From assembly GCA_039707655.1 (NCBI GenBank), contig CM077664.1:120874485-120938484 (forward strand): 64,000 nt of DNA, read 5' to 3'. Below, piece by piece: positions 11,187 to 22,231 of this stretch (position 1 is the first letter of the stretch; the number at the start of each line of letters is the position of its first letter). The notes under the pieces are model-generated. The model was not told the origin of the DNA and did no database searches. It saw only the letters and a list, made by a program, of their open reading frames with translations. The position numbers and the translations under genes were made by a program. The stretch comes from Elymus sibiricus (lineage: Eukaryota; Streptophyta; Magnoliopsida; Poales; Poaceae).

Positions 11187-12197
11187 TCAACTGGTATCTA
11201 AAGAAGAACTAGGATTAGCCTGGGCTTCAGATAGCAGAAGCAGCAGGACCTTCTCCATCTCCAAATGCAACTGTCTTACTTGCTCCACATCTTTGTTTGC
11301 TTGCATAATTTCCAGCCTCTTGATCAGGATTACCTCATTCATGGCAACCACACCCTCTCTTTCTGCCTCTAGTAGAGCCTCAAGAACTATAATATCTGTG
11401 CTCTCCAACGGGGCTGCCTCTGAACTGCTACCATCTGGTAACATGGATGGCGCACTGCTTCCACAAATAGATCCTGGGGGTGTACATTGTGTCCTAGTTT
11501 GAACCGCATCCTGAAAGGTTTCCGCTGGACATAAGTAACAGATAGTTATCACATGATCCAGGCAGTCAGCTTACATGGTAAACTACATACGAATTATTGC
11601 CGAGCATGGCAAGTTATATTTAAATGGTTCGAAGTTGCATCAGCCGAAAACAAATTAAAATGGTTAGCTGAAAGGCAGTGTGCCATAGCTATATTTAGTT
11701 GCCCAAGCATATAAACAGTTGAAATATTCTGAGAAAGCAGTTAAACAGTGTGGCCTCATATAAACTAGCAAGACAATCTTGTGATGGAGTTCATAGGAAA
11801 AGTTAAGGAGTCAAATGAAGTATGCATGCATTTCTTTACGATAGTACAGCAGGCACTTCTGACACATTGGCCAACTCAGGTATAGCCTAACAAGTACTCC
11901 CTCTGTAAACTAATATAAGAGCGTTTAGATTACTAAAGTAGTGATCTAAATGCTCTTATATTAGTTTACGGAGGGAGTAACAAACATGCATTCTAATCAA
12001 GCAATACAACAAAGCAGGCAACTGAACTATTTGTAATTCAGTAGGATTATAGGTTGAGGGCACAAGCCAATAAAGCAGCCCACACGCATGACATTTCACA
12101 GTAACTAAAACACACTGGCTTACCATATGTCGCTGTGAAGGCTCGCTGCTGTTGCATTGTTCTTTGAAGATGTCGTCAGCATCCCGTGCATGCAAAT
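11187..12197 (-). CDS. Candidate 3' exons of an unrecognised gene with C-terminal coiled coil
   Basis: Two minus-strand exons are supported by splice signals and agreeing phase. One is 12197-12124 (acceptor TAG, donor GTAAGC at 12123). The last is 11510-11187 (acceptor CTTTCAG), ending in TGA. The last exon encodes an acidic, Ser-rich stretch and then a probable coiled coil of about 50 residues (heptad-like, rich in Glu, Leu, Met and Val, for example EALLEAEREGVVAMNEV), ending SSSLDTS. The texture resembles the C-termini of grass trihelix/Myb-like or NAM-associated proteins, but I cannot assign a family. Upstream exons at 12300-13586 could not be placed. A MITE sits in the intron. Confidence 0.4.
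11897..11977. mobile_element. Stowaway-like MITE, 81 bp, near-perfect hairpin
   Basis: The element runs from CTCCCTCTGTAAACTAATAT to its reverse complement ending GTTTACGGAGGGAG, flanked by TA on each side (11895-11896 and 11978-11979). The two halves pair almost completely. Length, TA target and terminal CTCCCTC fit a Tc1/mariner-type Stowaway MITE of Triticeae, probably the short Athos-like group. It lies in the intron of the candidate gene around it. Confidence 0.92.
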
Positions 12198-13586
12198 CTA
12201 GTCATTGTAGTTTATTCTTCCCCCACTATTTTGGTAAAACTAATTTTAATCACATGCACTGTTCAAATTGAACATCAATGATTCATCTAAACTAATGAAA
12301 GAAGGGTGTGTGCTTACACGACAATATGTGTGCTTCAATCTATTTTTGTGCTTGTTCGAGGTGCCAGCCCCAAAAGAAAAAGCATTTTGCTTGATGCGGT
12401 TGGCAGCTCCATAATGAATAAAAGCAACAAATTAGTCATGCAACTTGGGAAGATCAATAACGCACAAAAAAGTTATGAACAGAGGCTCGGAGCAGTGCGG
12501 TAATAGCTAGCATTGAAAAATGTAGGTTAGGACGAACCAAAAGCAGCGGAACTACAAGCTAGTTTGCTGATGTGTAATTTAGCATAGAGAACATAGAAGC
12601 AGTCCAGTACAATAATTGTAACCAAGAGGTGACATTAGAACAAGACCATTATCATAAATATAGCATGCAAGAAGTAAAATAGGAGGCAGTAATATCTAGG
12701 AAGCACAGTAATACTTAGGACAAAGAAAAAGCATTGCAACTACAGGTGCACTGATTTGTAATTTAGCACATAACCTGTTCACTACCACATGTTTGGACCT
12801 ACAGGTGCAAGCAGAATAACGCCTCTTATAAAAAATTGAATGATGCCCTGAAGAAATTCGAAGGTGCGGTGCTTATGCTAAGAAGGTGAACGTAGGCACC
12901 GGCCGTTGGAGAATAGTACCTGATTCTCGGCAGCGTATGGGCATCGTTGTCATACGTGAAAGCTAAGTGTCGTCGATGGTGCTCGTGTTGCGGTTGAGTT
13001 GGGCCGGCTGTCGCCGTTGGTGAAGTGGCTCCGGTGCTTAGGTGCGGTGCCTGTCGACATTCAAGAAAGCTCATCTGTGGTAAGTGAACTGTTGTACAAT
13101 AAAGACGAGAAAAACCAAAGGAGTACTAATTGAAATAACCTGATGAGGCGGCAGCGGCAGTAAAGCTGGGCCGGTGGAGTTGAATATGGCGTCCGTGGAG
13201 CGGGTCCGGTGCAGTGGACGAAGGCATCGGCGATGCACATCCGGGGTGGTGTACAGTGCTTTCGGTCAAGCGGATCTGTTGCGGCGGACGAGGGCTTCTA
13301 TGAAGGGCCAGCGATGTGGCAGACGAGGGCGTCGGTGAAGGGCCTACACTGTGGTGGACGAGGGCGCCGGTGAAGCAGATCCGGTGCGCTGGACCTTGAT
13401 GGCGGTCAAGGAGATCTGGTGCGGTGGACAAGCCAGTCGCTGAAGCGGCTCCGATGCAATGGTGAGTTGGCAGTTGGGGGTTCCAAGGTGCGGAAGGTAG
13501 ATCCGGCGGGGTGTGAGGTGCACCGCCGCGGCGGAGGACTAGATTCGGCGGCTTGGGGGAGGGGGTGGGGGGAGGCGGGGAGGGGA
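12198..13586 (-). other. Possible upstream exons and GC-rich leader of the 11187-12197 gene
   Basis: 12300-12500 has exon-like composition on both strands, with a donor-like CGT then GTAAGC near 12313 on the minus strand. 12830-13074 and 13126-13586 are GC-rich open stretches on the minus strand, rich in His, Pro, Ser and Thr. They contain loosely repeated GGTGGACGAGGGC units on the plus strand. Composition and order fit 5' exons or a leader, but no continuous model could be built. Confidence 0.3.
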
Positions 13587-15735
13587 TGTAGGAGATATGC
13601 CCTAGAGGCAATAATAAATGTTATTGATTATCTCCCTGTTCATAATTAGGTTTATGTTCCATGCTATAACTGCTATGGTTCTCGAGTCTACAATAACCAC
13701 GAGGCTTGGAGGAAGACTCATATGCACGTGTGGAATAATAAACGGTAAAATGTATTCCTAGTCTGGCCTCTAAGACTAGCTCAAGTGTTGCATGATGGTT
13801 CTGTTTTCCTGATCATGGGCATGTCTATGCCAACAACTTTGAGGGCACTATGTTAGAAGAACATTTGTGTTGAATCGACCCGAATTGATGTTATGCTATG
13901 AGATTCATTCGTCACAAGTTAATGGTTAATAACACAGAGATGGTTAACGTTTGCATGATTCCTTAGACCATGAGAGTATCGAGTTTCTTCATGCTTGCTT
14001 CATGAACTTTGGGGTTTGTTAAACGTCATCCGTAAATGGGTGGCTATTACGGCGGCTTACGTGTTCATGGAAAAGTATGTCAAGTAACTTGATAGCTCAA
14101 GATTGGGATTTGCTCCTCCGACGATGGAGATATATCTCTGGGCCCTCTCGGTGTTACGGTATCCATCATCGTTTGGCCAGACACTTTGTGATTTGATCAC
14201 GGGGATGCCGGAACACGGGAACGAGAAAAGAGAACAATACCGACAACGAGGTAACTGGCATAGTGGACAAGTTGTTGATCCACGAGGATGCCAACATGTC
14301 TCACCTCGGGTAATTGTAACATATCGCGAAGCAACAGGAATAGCACACGGCAACTGGAGGTTCACTCGAATATTCATTCGTGTGGGTATAGGGGTCAATA
14401 TGGGTGTCCACGGCTCCGATGTTGATCATTGATCGGAAGGGGTTCCGGGTCATGTCTATACTTCACCGAACCTATAGGGTCACACGCTTAAGGGTCATCT
14501 ATCTGCTGAATACTAGACAGGGAGTCTGAGAGAAAATCACCGAAAAAGTTTCGGACACCGGAAAAGTTTCGGACAGCAGAAAAGTTTCGCAGAGAGAACA
14601 CCGGAACAGTTTTGGTAAAACTGAAAAGTTGTTTCAGGGGATACCATTAAGTCAAATTGGTTTCGGCACATGCCTGATAATTCTTGGAGGGTGCCAGAAT
14701 CATTCTGGAAACTTCTGGGAATTTTCCGGAAGAAAAACCGGAAATGTTCCGGAGCTGCCGGAACCGCTTCGGATGCTTTTCGCAGATGAAAATCACTAAA
14801 CCGGAATTGTTCCGGATCGCATTGAAAATTATTTTAGTGGTACTGGAAATGTTCTAAGCCCACATAAATATTTTCAGTTCGACCGGACGCTGAAAAATGT
14901 CATCGTGAATAGTGAAAATGCTTTTTGGGATATTTTTGGAAAGTCACCTTTTGGGATATTTCCAAAAGGCTTCTAGAAGGGCTTGGGGGCCAAGGAAGCC
15001 CCTCATGGGGGGGGGGGGGCCCAAGGGGTGGCCGGCCAAGGGTGGAGCTCCACATGGCACCCATTTTTCCCTCTTATGGCCTTTATGTGTGACATAAAGT
15101 GGGGGTACTTTGGTATTTTGTGTGACCATCCTACCCCTTGGCTTTCCTATAAATAGAGGAGGTGTGGGCTGCCATATCTTCATCCCTTGCTCTCATACAC
15201 AAGCCATGCATGATCTGGCCTTCTCTCTCCCTCCCAGCGAAATAGTTTCGTAGAGCCGAAAGGCTGTCTGGGTTCCGGTGGGAACTAGTTCTGGACGGCG
15301 AAGCCCTGCCGGATAGATGACACCGTATGTGTGCAACTCTGTAGAGAGATCGTGGTTTCGGTCTTAGTTCGAGAGTGCCTCCCGAAGGGCTGTCCGAGTG
15401 ACTGTCCGAGTTTCGAGGGTCCTCCCGAAGGGCTGTCCGAGTGACTGTCCGAGTTTCGATGGTCCTCCCGAAGGGCTGTCCGTGACACCGTCCGGGGGAC
15501 TGTCCGACCGCCTCCTGGAGGGCTATCCGAGGGGCGGATGAGGGTATACATCCTCGCGGTTGGGAGGTTGTAAATCCTAGCTGCGGGGATCTGCACCGCC
15601 GATCGTCATCGACTCTACTTCCGCCGCGCTACGAGTCGGTAACGAAAAAAGATCAAACCTTGTATGCAGTCTCCATAGTGGTCCTGGGCTGGTGCGTAGG
15701 TCGGAAATTTTTGTTTTCTGCTGCGTTACCTAATA
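13587..15735 (+). mobile_element. Solo LTR, 2149 bp, with 5-bp target duplication
   Basis: The segment starts TGTAGGAGATATGCCCTAGA and ends CTGCTGCGTTACCTAATA. It is bounded by the direct repeat GGGGA at 13582-13586 and 15736-15740. There is no internal retrotransposon sequence, so it is a solo LTR left by LTR-LTR recombination. The ATATGCCCTAGAGGCAATAA start is familiar from Triticeae LTRs, but I do not name the family. The last bases are TA where CA is usual, a probable point change. A TATA box lies at 15147. Confidence 0.9.
15147..15155 (+). promoter_or_regulatory. TATA box of the solo LTR
   Basis: CTATAAATA preceded by a GC-containing stretch lies about 580 bp from the LTR 3' end, the expected position for the U3/R promoter. 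It fixes the LTR orientation as plus. Confidence 0.6.
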
Positions 15736-15740
15736 GGGGA

Positions 15741-16440
15741 ATGGTTTTGGGTTAGAGTTGGGGGCAAAGAGGGGAAAACAATGGAGTTACCAAAGCAGCC
15801 CTTTTCCGTTGATGTGGCAGGGGTAAAAGAGGAATATCATAGGGCTAAACTTTCGGGCGCGATAAATTTTGATGTTAGCGGGAAGTTTGAAAGCTTTTGG
15901 CGGCTGAAATTATGTCTTCTCGTCTTGTACAACCGACTATGATATCATGGCCGAGTATTTATTTGTTGTGCACGCGAGAAAAAAAAGGTGCAAGTTTCGA
16001 AAATCAATGTCTCCAACTCGAAACTTAGATGGTCCATTCAATTCAAATATGGATCATTGAGCTATTGCAAGCTAATACCATCATATGCTCCAATTCAAAT
16101 GAAATTTCGAATGTGTTTCTCGTAAATATGATGACACAAACAAATATGTATGTGTATGAATAAAGTGGATGATTACAAGGTTTGAACACGACCATATGTC
16201 TATATCTCTAGGTTTGATATATGAATTTGAAATCACGCAATCGGGTTAAAAATTGTACACCCATTTAAATGAATTAAAAAAAGCTAATAATGCAGTCGAA
16301 TTCAGAATTTCCAATCTTAGGTCAGAAATTCTAGTACTTCAAAATATACCTCGCATGTTCAAAAGTATCGCTATCTCATAGTCCAAAAATATGAAGGAAA
16401 AAAATGATCAACCATGAGTGCACACACTCTTGACCATGTA
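15741..16440. other. Non-coding stretch beyond the solo LTR
   Basis: The first ~200 bp continue the sequence left of the LTR (joined through GGGGA) and resemble the leader repeats near 10146. The remainder is AT-rich. I see no gene in it. Confidence 0.4.
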
Positions 16441-17815
16441 TTTTAATTACATCTATATCTCTCACACATACACCCCTCACTCTTTATCTGAAGCACACCA
16501 CCCCGGCCCCTCTACCCCCCCCCACACACAAGCCTTTCTCTCCCCCGGACACAAACACGCGCACACATTATCCCCTCTCTCTCTCTTCTAGGTCTGAACC
16601 CCAATATATGTCTTGATCTCTTTGTCTCTCGGACATGCACACATCTGTTCCCCCACTCTCTAGGTCTCCCGACATCTATCTTTCCCAGGCACACACTCTA
16701 TAGCCATGTATCTTTCCTATACACACAAAACACACTACCCCCAACATCTTTCTCCCTACGTATATCTGGCTCTCGCACGCTCTCCACCATCTATTGCTCT
16801 CACATTGACACACATCTCACTCACCACCCCCACTACACACAAACACCCTCCCTCTCCTTGTGCACCTCTCGCCTCTTTCCATCTCTTCACATGCGGGCCC
16901 GACCCTTCTTCCCACTATATGTCGCGACTCTCTCCATAAATCTCTAGCGTATCATCGATCTCAAACTCACGCGATGTTCTCTCCACCATCTATTTTGATC
17001 TCTCATGAAGTCTCTCTGATGCACGCAATGACTCGCTTTACTTGTGTCTCCCTACATAGGACACTTTCGAACACCATCGACCTCCTCTGCCTATCTATAG
17101 GCCACTTTTCGCACACAATCGACCTCCATCTCTCTCTCTCTCTCTCCCACTCTCTCTATCCATCTCTCTCTCCCCCCCTCTCTCTCTCTCCCTCTCCCGC
17201 ACTCTCTCTCTCTCTCGCACCCCTCTCTCACACACACTCGAAGTCTCTTCCAAATATATAGCACGCACCCCCGCCTGCACCCACGCTGTCCCGCTACTAG
17301 ACATGCCTCTCTCTCTCTTGGACACACATGCCATATCACCCCCTCCCCCTGCCAGGTTTACATCATCAGTGGTCTCTCTTCTCCACACACACACACACAC
17401 TCCCTTTCCCACACACGCGCGCACAAAACAGACAGACAGACACACACACACACACTACGCCATCTATCTGGATCCCTCTTTTAAGACACATACCCTTGTA
17501 TATTCTCTCCAGCTCTAGGTATATATATATCCCTATCTCTCTCTCTCTAACTCACATACACACCAAAAATCCCCGTCTCTCTAATTCACACCTCTCTCTC
17601 CCTATGTCCGCATGCGTATCTCACACACTCACTCTGTGACTATGTCTATCCGCCTCCACGTTACACAACACAATGTCCCATATAGGTCTCTCTCTATCTT
17701 CCACACACACAAAAAAACGCAATGAATCTCTTATCTTTGCCTTAGTCTCTCCATATCACACACACGCACGATCTCTCGCTCGCACACACACACGCAACCA
17801 AGGTTTTCTTGCGAG
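16441..17815. repeat. Low-complexity CTCTCT / CACACA region
   Basis: About 1.4 kb is dominated by CTCTCT, ACACAC and mixed CTCACACA runs, with interspersed non-repetitive short segments. The overlapping open frames on both strands are rich in Ser/Leu/His/Thr or Arg/Glu and are composition artefacts. Confidence 0.8.
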
Positions 17816-18214
17816 ATACTTACGATCTATTCATCAGTCGTGGCAGTACAAAGAACACGAAACGTGGAAAAAATACATCTACATGTTCGTAGACCACCTA
17901 GCGATGACTACGAGCACTAGAGCCAGCCGAAGGCGCGCCGCAGTCATCCTCCTCCTTACCGGAGAGGGGAAAACCTTGTTTGACAGTCGGGAAGTCATCG
18001 TGCTAAGGCCCCACATGCTCAGCCGTTGAATATAATGTAGATCCAAGTTTATGGAAACAAGTATCAATAATACGTTTGTATTTCCATAGTTTTGAGTTTT
18101 CCATCAAGATATTAGTCACCCATGGTCGATATTTAGTTTGAATTACGTACACATACATACTATGTAACTAGCCGTGCTTATAGACTTCCAAAGCTTAGCT
18201 TTCACTCCTACTTA
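17816..18214. other. Unassigned stretch with a 150-bp GC-richer core
   Basis: 17880-18030 is open on the plus strand (starting MFVDHLAMTT) and more GC-rich than its surroundings. The rest is AT-rich. The core may belong to a dispersed repeat. No function can be assigned. Confidence 0.25.
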
Positions 18215-18223
18215 CAATATGTA

Positions 18224-19307
18224 GAGTATTTAACAAAAGACTACCACTTTCAACCAGCCCTAGCAAGAAACTATTGTACAAAAAATAGCAAAAACATACC
18301 AAAAATTTCTCAATCCGTGCCAAAAAACTACTACCAAACTCCTAAAAAAAACTAGTACCAAGTGCCTAGTAGGCTCATTTAAACCCGTTTATGACAGGGT
18401 TGGCCCACACGTCCGTGCTGACGACGCCCCTTAAGTCAACACCGTATGTTTGACTGCAGAGTTGACTGTTATGACAGGTGGGACCCACATGTGAGCATCT
18501 ATCCTCTTCTTCAAACAGTTCGTATGTGTGTTAATCGCCAGCTCCGGTGATGGGCGAGTTGGCCGCCGCTCTGGCGGACGGGCCGGCCGCCGCGCTGGCC
18601 TCCGCACGGGCTGGCTGGCTGGCCCGAGCGCGGATCACGCGCCAGCAAGCCACCGCGTTGGCCTTCGCATGGGCTGGCTGGCTGACCTGACCGCGGCTCA
18701 TGCGCGAGCAAGCCGCCGCGCTGGCCTCTGCCCGAGCCGGATGGCAGGCCCGAGCGCGGCACGCGCGAACAAGCCGTCGCACTGGCCTTCGCCTGAGCCG
18801 GATGACTGGCCTTAGCGCGGCACGCGCGAGCAAGCCACTGCACCGCCGTGCCAAGCTAGCTAGCACAGCTTGCACACAAGCAGCTAGATGCATCCAACAG
18901 GTTGTGTGCTAGCTTGGCTAGCTAGCGGCCGCGAGCGCCGCGTCGAGCTGGCTTCCGGCTGACGCAAGATGGGCTCTGCGCCGCCGGCGCTTTTGACCTC
19001 ACTTTCAGCCGGCGGCGGTGGCTGCCTCCCATGGCCGAGGATGACTAGGTGGACGGGCCGGAGGTAGGAGGTGACTCGGGGATTTTTTTAGACTGACATG
19101 TAGGTCCCACAAGTCATAACGCCTAAGTTACCGGTCAAACAGACGGCGTTGACTAAAGGTGCCACATGGGTTTAAAAGAGCCTAATCGGCACTTGGTAGT
19201 TTTTCGCGACGGTTTAAGAAATTTTTGGTATGTTTTTGGTAATTTTTGTAGAGTGGTGGTTTCTTGGTATGGCTGGTTCGTAAGTGGTAGTTTTTTGTTA
19301 AATACTC
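18224..19307. mobile_element. Non-autonomous Mutator-like element (MULE), 1084 bp
   Basis: Long terminal inverted repeats of roughly 200-250 bp begin GAGTATTTAACAAAA (18224) and end in the reverse complement TTTTTGTTAAATACTC (19307). The arms also share CTACCACTT, CATACCAAAAATTTCT, TAGGCTC.TTTAAACCC and GTGGGACC.ACATGT. A perfect 9-bp target duplication, CAATATGTA, flanks the element (18215-18223 and 19308-19316), which is diagnostic of MULEs. No transposase is inside. The interior is a GC-rich tandem repeat and about 250 bp of unique GC-rich sequence. Confidence 0.94.
18588..18846. repeat. GC-rich tandem repeat inside the MULE, ~62-bp unit, four copies
   Basis: Four consecutive units each start near GCCGCCGCGCTGGCCT and end near GCGCGAGCAA. 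The unit encodes runs of Ala/Arg/Gly in several frames, giving overlapping ORFs on both strands that I do not call as genes. Confidence 0.75.
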
Positions 19308-19333
19308 CAATATGTATAAGGAACAATCTACTA

Positions 19334-19568
19334 CTACCTCCGTCTTGGTTTATTGGTCCTTATTGTATTTTGTACCAACTTTTGACCAAAGATTTAACTA
19401 CCAAAATATTAATGCATGTCATAAAAAATAATATCATCTCAAACTATGTTGAAATACAAATCCAATGATATAATTTTTGGTGACATGCATTAACATTTTA
19501 TTAGTTAAATCTTTGGTCCAAATTTGGCACAAAATACAATGAGGACCAATAAACCAGGACGGAGGTAG
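19334..19568. mobile_element. Stowaway-like MITE, 235 bp
   Basis: Terminal inverted repeats are CTACCTCCGTCTTGGTTTAT and ATAAACCAGGACGGAGGTAG, with TA at both flanks (19332-19333 and 19569-19570). The interior is AT-rich and largely self-complementary (TTTGACCAAAGATTTAACTA; TAGTTAAATCTTTGG). A second copy lies at 25494-25728 in the opposite orientation. Confidence 0.88.
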
Positions 19569-19570
19569 TA

Positions 19571-20838
19571 GCAACAAATAGGAATTCTACGTTGCGTTGT
19601 AGTACTCCGTACCAGTGGTCGCGGATAGCCCAACCACGTGCACGGGTTTTCCCTCCCGTATATTTTGCACGCGCCATCATCTCGTGGCTCGCGTAGAGTA
19701 GCAGCCGCCCTCGCCTGCTGCTTCCTCAACTGCCATCTTTAATGCCACCTCCCAATTAAGCCAAAGGAGCCGGAAAAGCCTGGTGCCACATTGGGAACTG
19801 TGCAAAATGGCCCTGGACCTGGACCTAATGTAAAAGTACTCTGTAGCTTGTGGCGTTGCACGCATGGACTTCGCTCCTTATAGTACAAAATTAGCTTGAA
19901 AAACTTTTTCATAATATGGGATGGAGGGAGTAGAATAGTCGATTTGTTAGACTTTTCTGGAGCCATGTGATTGGCTCTTTCTTTTGCAAAAATCATGGAA
20001 AAGTTGTATTCATAAATTGGACATTGCACGTGCTGTGCACGTACACGTGTACTAGTGGAAAAGAAAAATCCTACTCTCGCGGTATGAAAGAACTCAAATG
20101 TTTTGGCCCCGCAATAGTGTGTGCGTGAGAGGAGCGGCTGAGCAGGCCAGCTACGCGCATGAATAGAGCAGCAAGCTGGTCTGCAGTACGCAGGTGTACT
20201 TTCCCTGCATTGATAGTTACAACAATTGTTCTAGAGAACAGTACTACTGCTACTTCCGGGCTGGTTTACTAGTCCCCATCGTATTTTGAGTTAAAGTTTG
20301 AACATATATTTGACTAGCAAAATGTGAATGCATGTCGCCGAAAATTATATTGTTGGATTCAAATTTTATTGTACTACCCTCCACTTGCTACTGTAGCTCC
20401 TTGGCCTTGAGATTCAAAAGTTGAAAACTGGTACACTAAGAGCATCTGCAATAGTCTGTATGATAGATTCGTTGTCATATACAAGTTTTACAATGAATCG
20501 TACTCTGATGGGTACCATACACATTAAATTAATAAACAAAACCTGATGACCAACGCCCGAGAGAAGGAAATTGGGGAGCCAGCTGCGGCAGCTCTCACCA
20601 GGTCAGTCAGGGCCCACAGAAATGAATGTAATTATTTCGGAGCTTGTGCCCGGAAAGTTGAGTACTAGTACTACTCCTATATTACATATTAAATAATACG
20701 TAACTGCACCATCGCAGTACCACTAATGCGTGCCCGCATAACTTCCTTCACGAAGGGACGAGGCCCTGCGGTTACGCTCTTATCTCCTGCTCGCTAGTTC
20801 CCCTCCCAAAGAGGCCAAGGCAGTTCGTCGCTGCTGCC
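19571..20838. other. Upstream region of the F-box pseudogene
   Basis: The stretch is non-coding. It includes a degenerate half of the 235-bp MITE family (about 20249-20376: CTACTTCCGGGCTGG, GAATGCATGTCGCCGAAAAT) and CAAT- and TATA-like AT-rich runs near 20670-20700. It presumably holds the former promoter of the gene starting at 20839. Confidence 0.45.
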
Positions 20839-22231
20839 ATGGATTCACCAGGCGGTTCTCCTCCTCACCGGGGCTGGGAGACCTTGGACGACGATTCTCT
20901 GGGAGAAATCGCACGCCGCTCCGACTTCCTCACCGCCGCAAGACTCGGTGCTTCCTGCACCAACTATTTTAAGACAGTGCATAAACAGGCTTGGGAGAAG
21001 GCCATGCTTGTTGGTCTTCCATGCGTCCTCGAGGAGAAGGTTATTCAATGGGACTCTAGTCCACCGCAACGTGGCCGCAGTTGCATCTTGACGCCGCTTG
21101 AGTTGCCGACGTTGAGAGGCAGTCGGATTTTGTCCGAGTAGAAGGTCAGTCATTGTGTTTGATCATGTAATGTATATTCTAAAAATACTTAGTTATTCCA
21201 TCCCATAATTTCTCCGCTGCCCACCGTCCCACAGGTTTGGGTTGGTGCCAATGGAGATTGGCTTGCATACCTACGGCCGGATACCACCATTATTTTGCAC
21301 AACATCCACAGCAGTGCGTCCGTTCCCGTAGACCCCTTGTCCAACATTGGGATCGGCCTTCCGGACTGGAATGTCTTGAATAAGTATGATGAAGCCACCA
21401 TGAGATTGAAGAAGATAGCAATTGCGGACCCGCCGACCAAGCACCGTAGCTACGACGATTACTATCTCATCGCAGTGTTCGACATAAGGATTGCCATCAA
21501 TAAGAATGGCCCTGACGGCAGAGGCTGGCACATGTTGGCCGCGGCAGATTTGTACTCACACAAGTTCGAAGACGTCGTGTGCCATGTAGGCCGCATCTTC
21601 GCAGTGACAAGCCAGGGGACTTGTTTCATCTGGGTGCCATCCTACGGTACGGGAGATAACAAACGGAATGCACTAACCATCATTTGCATCCCTAACGGTA
21701 CTCCATTATTTTGCAGGGACCACGCATCCCCTGATCAAAATCAGATCGCCGATCCTGGATGTGTTGGATTATGTGCATCCGCCATTTGGTCTAACCTGGA
21801 ACCTTGTAGTTGACTTTGGCAAATTGGGATCAACTATCTTAGCAGTGGTTACCCATGGTACCATTGATGTGCAACAAGGTGCCACGATCTACCACGATCG
21901 GACCCTAACCATGTACCTAGGTATTCCATTCTCTCATTGCCTTCTCTTTCAATGTACTAGTAGTAGTAGTATTACTACTACTACTTTGGATCCATAGTAC
22001 TAGTGGGTCGCACGGATCGGCGGGAGTAGTACTTTTTACCTAGGAGTACGCGTATAGCTGGCTCTTGAATCCACTCCCACCATTTTTGTTTTTCCATGTC
22101 TTATCCCCTCCGTGTAGCCAAAAATGGCTATATATAATCAGTCAGTTATTTTACTACTCGCTGCACAATATTACTGCGCGCCATATTTGAGCACAACATT
22201 ATCTTGGATGGACCTTGACCATGTACATCAC

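Noticed and set aside
16512..17639. Several ORFs rich in Ser/Leu/His/Thr or Arg/Glu
   Set aside because: They arise from CTCTCT and CACACA runs present on both strands.
18511..18912. Ala/Arg-rich ORFs on both strands inside the MULE
   Set aside because: They follow the ~62-bp tandem repeat and exist in up to three frames at once.
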